From Candidatus Poseidoniaceae archaeon (GTDB lineage Archaea > Thermoplasmatota > Poseidoniia > Poseidoniales > Poseidoniaceae): a stretch of DNA of 5,642 bases. Of this stretch, positions 1 through 5,642 are shown one piece after another; within the stretch, counting starts at the first letter, position 1, and each line of letters opens with the position of its first letter. The notes below the pieces were generated by a model. The model saw only the letters and a program-made list of their open reading frames with translations. It made no database searches and was not told the origin of the DNA. The position numbers were made by a program, and so were the translations under genes. The stretch is from the NCBI GenBank assembly GCA_013329355.1, contig DUKK01000056.1, positions 1 through 5,642 of the forward strand, given 5' to 3'.

Positions 1-1809
1 TACTGATTTTGCTAGGTTTCTAGGCCTGTCCACATCACAACCAAGCGCCAACGCTGTGTGATATGAAATCAGTTGCAACGGCACGACAGATAAAATCGGA
101 GAGAGGTAATTGTTGACTTTCGGTATTGCAATGTTAATATCCCCTTCCTGGCTAATATCATCCCCTTGTTCGTGAATTAGAATGATTTTTGCCCCTCTGG
201 CCCGGCATTCATGAATCGCCGATAGAGATTTTTCCTTGACGTGATCATTGGGAACAATGAAAATGACTGGACTACCCTCTTCTAACAGCGCTATTGGACC
301 GTGCTTCATCTCTCCAGCAGGGTATGCTAAGCAGGGTATGTATGCCACCTCCATTAATTTTAGCGCTCCTTCTTTTGCGACTGGGGCAGAAATACCACGA
401 CCTAAAAATAAGACACTTTTAGCGTGCATTACCGCATCTACTACTTCCATTATCGGACCTTGGTTAGCAAGGTATTCTTCGATGAGATGAGGAATTTGTT
501 GCAATCCATTGATGATTTCTTTGCCTTTTTCCTTACTCAGTGAGCGTGACCTAGCGACCTGTATCGAGAATATCGTTAACGCAGCTATCATGTTTGAAAA
601 TGCCTTCGTTGATGCTACTGCTTGCTCAGGTCCAGAGTGTATGTATACTCCTTGACCACATTGCCGGGCAATAGATGAGCCAACAACATTCACTATCCCG
701 TGCACTGCTCCACCCTTGAGTTGTATTTCTTTCAATGCGGACAGAGTATCTGCAGTCTCACCTGATTGAGAAATCGCAAAATGGAGGGCATTTGGGTTGA
801 TAACTGGTTCATTGGTCCTGAATTCACTAGCGATGTGGGCTAATGAAGGGATTCTGGCTAGTGATTCAATCAGGAAACCGCCGATTTCTGCTGCATGGTA
901 TGCGGTTCCACATCCAATCAGTCTGACGTGAGGTAATTTAGATAGTTCTAACGGGGATAATTTCAGTCCACCTAGCCTCCCGTTACCCCTTACTCTATCG
1001 AGTCTACCACTGATACACTGACGTAGTGAGTCTGGTTGTTCATAAATTTCCTTCAGCATGTAATGCTCAAATTCACCAAGCTCAGCCTCCTGCCATTCTT
1101 CTTCTAGAACGGTAATATCCGTGTCAAAAGACTCGCCTCGGAGGTTACTCATGGTGATTTTATCTCTCGTAAGAGTTGCAATATCTCCGTCTTCCATGAA
1201 GACTACTCTCTGGGTATGAGTCGCTAAGGCGTGTGGGTCACTGGAAACAAAAACCTCGCCGTCGCCCTGACCTATGATTAGTGGCGATCCGTTTCTAGCA
1301 CACATAATTACATCATGCTCGATGAATATTGCACACAATCCCCAAGTCCCCACTAACTTGCTGAGCGTCCTACGCAGTGCGTCTGTTGGTGAATTATCCC
1401 TACCCAATTCATACTCTAAAATATGTGATATGACTTCTGAATCCGTTTCGCTATTCAACACCACACCTTTCTTTTTTAACAAAGAACGCAAAGTTCGAGA
1501 ATTCTCAATAATGCCGTTGTGAACAATCACTACTTCGCCATTTTCCGACAAATGTGGATGAGCATTAGGGTCGGTTACCCCACCATGTGTCGCCCAGCGG
1601 GTATGAGCGATACCGACATTGCCGATTAATTTGGTTGGCAAGATTGATTGTAGTTCTGCAACTTTACCAGTTTTTTTGAATATGTTAAAATCACCATTTT
1701 TCAAGGCCAATCCCGATGAATCATAACCTCGATACTCCAAGCGTCTTAGCCCTTCCATCAAAATTGGAGCAGCCTGTCTGGGGCCCATGTAGGCAAAAAT
1801 ACCACACAT
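1..1809 (-). CDS. glmS: Glutamine--fructose-6-phosphate aminotransferase (isomerizing), C-terminal few residues cut off
   Basis: This enzyme makes glucosamine-6-phosphate from fructose-6-phosphate and glutamine in the cytoplasm, the first committed step towards UDP-GlcNAc. I translated 603 codons with no stop. The start is MCGIFAY, where removal of Met exposes the catalytic Cys2 of the Ntn-type glutaminase domain (about residues 2-240). Glutaminase motifs are HTRWATHGG (69-77), VHNGIIEN (96-103) and ETD (121-123). The linker has HYM.KEI.EQP (249-259). Two SIS sugar-isomerase domains follow, with IGCGTAYHA (298-306), the phosphate loop SQSGET (347-352), ASTKAF (399-404), EGALK (480-484), GEMKHGPIAL (499-508) and the near-terminal DRPRNLAKSV (594-603), whose Lys601 matches the catalytic Lys of the E. 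coli enzyme. E. coli GlmS ends about three residues after this motif, so the stop lies just outside the window. The frame is intact. It follows the protease gene by 8 bases and has its own Shine-Dalgarno. The family is certain; the archaeal origin is inferred. Confidence 0.97.
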   Translation of the reverse strand, partial: MCGIFAYMGPRQAAPILMEGLRRLEYRGYDSSGLALKNGDFNIFKKTGKVAELQSILPTKLIGNVGIAHTRWATHGGVTDPNAHPHLSENGEVVIVHNGIIENSRTLRSLLKKKGVVLNSETDSEVISHILEYELGRDNSPTDALRRTLSKLVGTWGLCAIFIEHDVIMCARNGSPLIIGQGDGEVFVSSDPHALATHTQRVVFMEDGDIATLTRDKITMSNLRGESFDTDITVLEEEWQEAELGEFEHYMLKEIYEQPDSLRQCISGRLDRVRGNGRLGGLKLSPLELSKLPHVRLIGCGTAYHAAEIGGFLIESLARIPSLAHIASEFRTNEPVINPNALHFAISQSGETADTLSALKEIQLKGGAVHGIVNVVGSSIARQCGQGVYIHSGPEQAVASTKAFSNMIAALTIFSIQVARSRSLSKEKGKEIINGLQQIPHLIEEYLANQGPIMEVVDAVMHAKSVLFLGRGISAPVAKEGALKLMEVAYIPCLAYPAGEMKHGPIALLEEGSPVIFIVPNDHVKEKSLSAIHECRARGAKIILIHEQGDDISQEGDINIAIPKVNNYLSPILSVVPLQLISYHTALALGCDVDRPRNLAKSV

Positions 1810-1811
1810 AA

Positions 1812-1819
1812 CTTCACCT
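1812..1819 (-). promoter_or_regulatory. Shine-Dalgarno of glmS, overlapping the upstream stop codon
   Basis: Read on the minus strand, the junction is TAGGTGAAGTTATG: the protease stop TAG, then AGGTGA sharing its last two bases, then the glmS ATG at 1809. GGTGA pairs with the CACCU at the 3' end of 16S rRNA and is the usual form of the archaeal ribosome-binding site. The spacing of four bases to ATG is short but workable. It supports the ATG at 1809 as the start, as does the invariant MCGI sequence. The overlap suggests that glmS can be translated by ribosomes finishing the protease. Confidence 0.75.
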
Positions 1820-4800
1820 ATAATTGCACAACTGCATCACAAACAGGGCACTTGACTTTAGTTAATCGTAGGTCCTTGATAGTAAACTTAGCTGCGCATT
1901 CAAGACAGTTTGCCTCTTTTTGCGGCACGGCCATTCCAGGCATTGGCAATGGTGGTAAGGACGCGCCATCAACTGGAGGTAAGGTCGGTAGATCGGGTAA
2001 AGCAATGTCTGCATTAATCGGCGGTTGGTCTTGGTTTGGAAGCTGAGGGACATTGTTGATCATCTGTTCGGTTAATTCGACTAACTCACGCTGCTGCTTA
2101 CGTTTCATTCGTCGCTCGAGGCGTGAGTTACCTTCTCCTGATTCGGCTTTTGCAGCTAAGGACTGCTCGAGAGTCTCTACTGGTTCCTCCACTGCCACCA
2201 ACTTCGGCGCAACTATAGATTGAACAACTAATTCCTCTGCATCCATATTAATTGCAACCGCTGCATCATCTGCTTCGATTTCAACCATTATCTCAACATC
2301 ATCCTCATCCACGACCATTGCTGCCGACAGAATCTCCTCCTCTACCTCTCGATTACTTCTTCTCAATGAGACTACTAAGTAGAGGAAGATAACTGACACA
2401 ATCACTAAACTAACACCAAAAATTAGTGCCTTGGTGGTCTCATCACCTGGCAGTGGTTCCAGTAGTGTTTCTAGGAAGGTTTTCTCCTTAGTAATGAGTT
2501 CTTCTGTCTCGAGTGATACTATGGTTTTGAACGACAGAGTCCCGCTACTAGATGAGACCAAAGTTATTGATTCCTCTTTTGTAGTTGCGTAACCCATGGT
2601 GAATCCTTCGGTTATCAAATTAGACAACGCAAACTGATTACTTTCAGTATCTAAGACACCATATCTCGTCATGGGTCCATAGACATTAATTTCGTCATAA
2701 ATCAATGAGATTTCATCACCATAAGATGACATCACCAAGTTGGTAACCCCGGCTGCTATAGCATAGTCGGGTTCATCCTCAGACCATGAGTTATCAGTTA
2801 TCACATAGGCGATTTTTGATTCACCTCCGAAGCCTTCTACCCACGTTGCCGCCAGTACATCTCGGTCATTCTGTTGATACACCTCTAGTTGAGCATTTGA
2901 CGCATAGTCACCCACTGAGTATTGGAACGACCATGATGGTAGCCATTCTTTACCGTGTGCATACATCAACCCCACACGCTCGATTCCCGTAACATCATCC
3001 CGCAACTCCTGATACAGAATATGCATATTTTCAACACCGATGTCAATCGCTAAGGAATCCCCCTGCGATGGTTTGATATCGATATTTGATAAGATGTAAC
3101 TCGAACTCCATGAACTCTGGATTAATGGGGTGTCTGACATTAGCACGAATATCGATGTAATATCATTATAAGAGCCACCTGTGGCTATGTCCCTATGATA
3201 ACCAGCTAAAACGATACGATCGCCCTTCTTGGCCATGTCTAGACCCCAGTAGCGTCCTTCTGAGAGTTTCAATGCAGTCATGTGCGTCTGTTTTTCTGTG
3301 GTTTCGCCAGCACTGGTTATCGAAGTCATTGCAATGTGTGACAGGAAGTAGCCTTGTTGGCTGAGAACATTCTCGGTCCACGCAGCATGAACCAATCCAT
3401 CATCACGCAGTATTGCGGTGAGCTCGCCTGCCCATGAGTCGGCAAGTTTGACATCAGCAAGAGTTGCCCAAGCGCCGGATGAGGATTCTGTTACGGTGCG
3501 GACGTGTAATTCACCATCAACTGTTGTGAACAACAATCCGCTGTCCTCCATGCCAACAAAATCAATTATTTGTTCTCCGGATAGTAGATTTAATCTGACT
3601 GGGGAATCAAGTCCAACCTCATTGACAACAACGGTGAATCGTAGTTCAGAGTGTTCAGTCTCTACCCCATCACCAGACATGGTAACACGGAATTCCGTAC
3701 CGCCAGCCGTGGAGTAATTTTCAGGGACTATGAAACGCCCTTCATCGTAACCTGAACTGGAATCTGAACCAGGAATTATTGTGATAATATCCTGTCCTAT
3801 CTCTGTCCATCCGTCGCCCTCTAGCATTGTGTAGAGAGTTAACTGCAGTCCAGTCGCATCTGTTTGGCCAAGATTGTCAACTCTAACGATAACTGTATAC
3901 TGCTGCCCGGGGTTAGGAATTAGTGGCACAGTTTGGTAAGCGCCTTGCATAAATCTCAATGTCGGTTCTACAGGTCGTTCCTCAACCTCAAATGGGAAAC
4001 TGTAGGAGTTATCTTCTGGATTTGGGTCGTCATAATTTCTAGCAGGATCCACGGCTATTGTGACAGTGTGAGTGCCTACCTCGGTAGCCCACCAGTACAA
4101 TGTTCCCTCCGCCTCATCACCATCATTTAGATTTGATATGGTGATGTCTGAAGGGTAAACATCAGAATTATCTCCGGGAGCCTCGAGCTTGATGTAAACA
4201 TCGTCGGCGTCTAAATCTCCAACATTCTCAATAGTAAATCGCACAGTAAGAATAGAGCCAGCAACTGCTGTCTGAACCGGCAATCCAACCTCGTCTAAAA
4301 CTTCTACCACCCCGGTGAAGACGAAATCTGGCGCTGCAGGCATGTTGTCGACGTCGATGGTTCGGCGTATATCATCGGTCTTGACACCGGATTCATTTAC
4401 CATCCTGAAACTTAATCGAGTCGAACCATCGGATACTGTGGTTGAATCCCAGTTATACGACCAGTCTTGACTGCCAACCTCTAGATTAGGTAATTCAGTT
4501 GCAAATTCCCATTCGCCATTATCAACCTTGTATTCCATGTAGTCATGTTGAACTCCGTCAACGGTGCCAGTGAATTCCACTATACCGCTGACACTTTGCC
4601 CGACATTCGGACTGGCAATCGTAACCTTCATTCGTGCTAAGTTAATGACCCTGAAATCAAGATTTGATTCAGCCTCTGTCACTGTATCATACAGTTTCAC
4701 GCTAACAATCACATAATCTTCGTCCGCTTGAATCCAATCCTCTAATACATTGACATTTAGAGTCCAGTTTTCTGTGTCCCCGCCAGCGATTGTCCATGGT

Positions 4801-5642
4801 TTCAATTCCCGTTCAGTTCCGGACTCTAGAAACTGCGCAATGCGAACTTGAACCTGATCGAATTGCTCGCTTGAGGGGATATCAGTAGTTCCCGAGATCG
4901 TGGCGGTATTACCCTCCAGCCACCACGTATTGTTCGATGGTTGGTTGATTGTAACATAATCACCAGAACCATTACCACTGGGCGGCGGAGCGACTACTCC
5001 TGTATCTTCTAGGGGCGTGCAAGGTTGGTCAAGTGCCAGGTCAATTGCGCATGAAGCATCGATTAAACCAAAGCCCCATATTTCATGCCAACGGTCAGAA
5101 ACGGTGTTAGCTGGTTTGTCTCTGATTTCTGATGAATTACGGATTACGTCCATTACCTCAAAAGCGTTCAAATTTGGTGCTGCCTCCCTTACTAAAGCAA
5201 TGATACCGGAGGCAATAGGAGTTGCCATGCTAGTGCCGTCTTTCTCATCATAGCCCGTGTCAGCCTCCGGACGTGGAGCACCCGGGAAAGACGTACCTGT
5301 TGCTGCAGTCGCTGAAATGATATTGGAACCGTATGAGGCAATGTCTGGTTTCAATTCATCCCATTCGTTGTCATCACCGTCATCCAAACGTGGACCGAAA
5401 TTGGTGAAACTAGATATTCCATCATTGGTTCGATTGGTATTCCCAAAATCTGATGCTGAGGATACTGCAAAGCCTAAGTCTGCGCTAGCCGGTGATGGAA
5501 CTCGTTTAGTTCCATCATTGCCCATCGCAATAACACAGACAATGTCAGCATTCTCAGTTGCGTTATTGATTAATCTGGCCTCTCCGCCGGTGCCATTATC
5601 CCCTTCGTCACCAGGATTGAGTGGTGAAGATAGTGAACCAAA
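1818..5642 (-). CDS. Secreted, membrane-anchored S8 (subtilisin-like) serine protease with Ig, CARDB, propeller-like and cytosolic zinc-ribbon regions; N-terminus missing
   Basis: This is a partial gene. The frame is open to the right edge and ends in TAG at 1818-1820, leaving 1274 visible residues (numbered from the edge). The peptidase part shows ARLINNATENADIV, then AMGNDG with the oxyanion-hole Asn42, KPD (98-100), and DGTSMATP with the nucleophile Ser138, closing in WGFGLIDA. The catalytic Asp and His and any signal peptide lie outside the window. After it come Ig-like domains (about 227-432), CARDB-like domains (about 438-674), a propeller-like region (about 676-1045), a membrane helix (1070-1093) followed by RR, an acidic stretch, a basic helix, a Pro-rich linker and a CX2C-X15-CX2C zinc ribbon (1246-1268). 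The likely role is extracellular protein degradation or processing at the cell surface, with a tail in the cytoplasm. The Met at 5525 is inside the conserved AxGN motif and is not the start. The S8 assignment is certain; the substrate is unknown. The architecture resembles large proteases of marine Poseidoniia archaea, which is an inference. Confidence 0.93.
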   Translation of the reverse strand, partial: FGSLSSPLNPGDEGDNGTGGEARLINNATENADIVCVIAMGNDGTKRVPSPASADLGFAVSSASDFGNTNRTNDGISSFTNFGPRLDDGDDNEWDELKPDIASYGSNIISATAATGTSFPGAPRPEADTGYDEKDGTSMATPIASGIIALVREAAPNLNAFEVMDVIRNSSEIRDKPANTVSDRWHEIWGFGLIDASCAIDLALDQPCTPLEDTGVVAPPPSGNGSGDYVTINQPSNNTWWLEGNTATISGTTDIPSSEQFDQVQVRIAQFLESGTERELKPWTIAGGDTENWTLNVNVLEDWIQADEDYVIVSVKLYDTVTEAESNLDFRVINLARMKVTIASPNVGQSVSGIVEFTGTVDGVQHDYMEYKVDNGEWEFATELPNLEVGSQDWSYNWDSTTVSDGSTRLSFRMVNESGVKTDDIRRTIDVDNMPAAPDFVFTGVVEVLDEVGLPVQTAVAGSILTVRFTIENVGDLDADDVYIKLEAPGDNSDVYPSDITISNLNDGDEAEGTLYWWATEVGTHTVTIAVDPARNYDDPNPEDNSYSFPFEVEERPVEPTLRFMQGAYQTVPLIPNPGQQYTVIVRVDNLGQTDATGLQLTLYTMLEGDGWTEIGQDIITIIPGSDSSSGYDEGRFIVPENYSTAGGTEFRVTMSGDGVETEHSELRFTVVVNEVGLDSPVRLNLLSGEQIIDFVGMEDSGLLFTTVDGELHVRTVTESSSGAWATLADVKLADSWAGELTAILRDDGLVHAAWTENVLSQQGYFLSHIAMTSITSAGETTEKQTHMTALKLSEGRYWGLDMAKKGDRIVLAGYHRDIATGGSYNDITSIFVLMSDTPLIQSSWSSSYILSNIDIKPSQGDSLAIDIGVENMHILYQELRDDVTGIERVGLMYAHGKEWLPSWSFQYSVGDYASNAQLEVYQQNDRDVLAATWVEGFGGESKIAYVITDNSWSEDEPDYAIAAGVTNLVMSSYGDEISLIYDEINVYGPMTRYGVLDTESNQFALSNLITEGFTMGYATTKEESITLVSSSSGTLSFKTIVSLETEELITKEKTFLETLLEPLPGDETTKALIFGVSLVIVSVIFLYLVVSLRRSNREVEEEILSAAMVVDEDDVEIMVEIEADDAAVAINMDAEELVVQSIVAPKLVAVEEPVETLEQSLAAKAESGEGNSRLERRMKRKQQRELVELTEQMINNVPQLPNQDQPPINADIALPDLPTLPPVDGASLPPLPMPGMAVPQKEANCLECAAKFTIKDLRLTKVKCPVCDAVVQL
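1821..2363 (-). other. Cytoplasmic tail: acidic stretch, basic helix, Pro-rich linker
   Basis: The 181 residues after the membrane helix fall into four parts. Residues 1099-1159 hold 20 Asp/Glu and one Lys. Residues about 1172-1194 form a charged amphipathic helix starting NSRLERRMKRKQQRE. Residues about 1199-1241 are a proline-rich, low-complexity linker (PDLPTLPP, LPPLPMPGM). The zinc ribbon comes last. Long tails like this are unusual for a surface protease and suggest a cytosolic partner. No enzyme domain was seen. Confidence 0.7.
1827..1913 (-). other. C-terminal zinc ribbon
   Basis: The segment has Cys1246-X2-Cys1249, then 15 residues (AAKFTIKDLRLTKVK), then Cys1265-Pro-Val-Cys1268, ending six residues before the C-terminus. 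The two CX2C knuckles, the second with CPVC, and the beta-hairpin-like FTIKD spacing fit a small zinc ribbon. Such ribbons bind one zinc and usually serve protein or nucleic-acid contacts. The membrane topology puts it in the cytoplasm. Confidence 0.82.
2364..2435 (-). other. Transmembrane helix of the protease
   Basis: Residues 1070-1093 run from TKALIFGVSLV through to LYLVVSL, about 20 uncharged and mainly Ile/Leu/Val/Phe residues, and are followed at once by RRSNR. The basic residues after the helix put the C-terminal side in the cytoplasm by the positive-inside rule, so the peptidase and beta domains are outside. It is the only convincing membrane segment in the visible part. Confidence 0.92.
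2508..3617 (-). other. Beta-propeller-like region of the protease ectodomain
   Basis: Residues about 676-1045 contain repeated short strands that end in a similar motif, hydrophobic-x-aromatic-x-E/D. Examples are LLFTTVD (Phe705), HAAWTE (Trp755), LAGYHRD (Tyr815), HILYQE (Tyr877), AATWVE (Trp934) and SLIYDE (Tyr982). The intervals are 50, 60, 62, 57 and 48 residues, which fits the blades of a six- or seven-bladed propeller of the sialidase/BNR-like kind. No Asp-box or other catalytic signature was found, so a binding or spacing role is more likely than hydrolysis. The fold call comes from periodicity and has not been tested by a profile or structure search. Confidence 0.5.
3621..4331 (-). 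other. Two CARDB-like domains in the protease
   Basis: The first unit, about residues 438-554, has the classic CARDB pattern. A strand (DFVFTGVVEVLDE) precedes GSILTVRFTIENVGDLDADDVYIKL, and the unit closes with GTHTVTIAVDPARNYDDPNPEDNSYSFPF, where 'D-x-x-x-x-x-x-E-x-x-E-D-N' is the usual end of the fold. The second, about 559-674, is more divergent: PTLRFMQGAY, then QQYTVIVRVDNLGQTDATGLQL and EFRVTMSGDG. CARDB domains are extracellular adhesive beta domains that are common in archaeal and bacterial surface proteins. The first call is firm; the second rests on the repeated 'V.V.N.G...A.....L' pattern. Confidence 0.75.
4344..4964 (-). other. Two Ig-like beta-sandwich domains in the protease
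   Basis: The first unit, about residues 227-334, begins with YVTINQPSNNT and ends with LDFRVINLA. The second, about 338-432, begins with KVTIASPNVGQSVSGIVEFTG and ends with RRTIDVDN. Both open with a strand of the form V-T-I-x-x-P followed by S/T-G-x, have alternating hydrophobic strands and a W-x-hydrophobic core (DNGEWEFA, QDWSYNW). This is typical of Ig-like domains in which a 'shift in the mean' opening is followed by a side-chain-rich sandwich (Big-type). They come straight after a Pro/Gly/Ser linker (VVAPPPSGNGSG) and probably act as spacers or binding modules outside the cell. The boundaries are estimated by eye. Confidence 0.65.
5028..5642 (-). other. C-terminal half of the S8 peptidase domain
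   Basis: About 205 residues carry the later half of a subtilase fold. The strand IVCVIAMGNDG holds oxyanion Asn42. Next come PSPASAD, ISSFTNFGPR with a following acidic insert (DDGDDNEWDE), and KPDIASYGSNI. The Ser138 nucleophile sits in GTSMATP, followed by a helix (IASGIIALVREA) and the closing WGFGLIDA. Cys198 and Cys208 flank the domain end and may form a disulfide. The acidic insert is a plausible calcium site, but that is an inference. Nothing seen suggests an inactive enzyme, although Asp and His cannot be checked here. Confidence 0.9.

Noticed and set aside
248..490. Plus-strand open frame of 80 codons
   Set aside because: It lies wholly antisense to the SIS domains of glmS, which is well conserved in sequence. 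Its product has no recognisable domain.
1274..1522. Plus-strand open frame of 82 codons
   Set aside because: It is antisense to the glutaminase domain of glmS and is explained as a shadow of that coding frame.
1810..1817. glmS ribozyme or other leader control of glmS
   Set aside because: The space ahead of the glmS start is only 8 bases and the rest is protease coding sequence, so there is no room for the ribozyme found before glmS in Gram-positive bacteria.
1810..1830. Terminator between the two genes
   Set aside because: No T-run or hairpin was seen at the junction, and the genes are too close for one.
1852..2053. Short frames on both strands over the zinc-ribbon region
   Set aside because: Both overlap the tail of the protease, whose in-frame zinc ribbon and Pro-rich linker show that frame to be the real one. 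No independent ribosome-binding site or domain was seen.
2786..5253. Further short frames on either strand inside the protease gene (2786-2992, 3193-3381, 3418-3717, 3933-4130, 5017-5253)
   Set aside because: All lie within a single long, domain-rich reading frame and give low-complexity or unrecognisable products.
5523..5525. ATG (minus strand) as the start of the protease gene
   Set aside because: The frame is open for another 39 codons to the window edge, and they encode conserved subtilase sequence. This Met lies within the AxGN oxyanion motif, so the gene starts outside the window.

Overview
The window holds two genes, both on the minus strand and both cut by a window edge. Together they cover nearly every base, and only 8 bases separate them.

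In transcription order (high to low coordinates), positions 5642 to 1818 encode the last 1274 residues of a very large secreted, membrane-anchored subtilisin-family (S8) protease. Its N-terminus, including the catalytic Asp and His, lies beyond the right edge. What remains, in order, is: the second half of the peptidase domain with the catalytic Ser; two Ig-like beta domains; two CARDB-like beta domains; a beta-propeller-like region with a roughly 50-60-residue period; one transmembrane helix; and a cytoplasmic tail of about 180 residues. The tail is made of an acidic stretch, a basic helix, a proline-rich linker and a four-cysteine zinc ribbon. Positions 1809 to 1 encode glmS, the glutamine-dependent glucosamine-6-phosphate synthase, which is complete except for the last few residues.

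The organism is probably a marine euryarchaeon of the Poseidoniia (Marine Group II) type or a relative. This is inferred from three things: the multidomain S8 protease (Ig/CARDB domains, a C-terminal membrane helix and a cytosolic zinc ribbon); a GGTGA Shine-Dalgarno motif of the kind used by archaea; and moderate, slightly AT-leaning base composition with tight gene packing. There is no rRNA or other strong taxonomic marker here, so this remains an inference.

The 8-base gap, with the glmS ribosome-binding site overlapping the protease stop codon, suggests the two are co-transcribed. GlmS supplies glucosamine-6-phosphate for UDP-GlcNAc and hence for surface glycans. The protease degrades or processes protein outside the cell. 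A functional link is possible but not shown. There are no RNA genes, mobile elements, repeat arrays, terminators or separate promoters that I can support.
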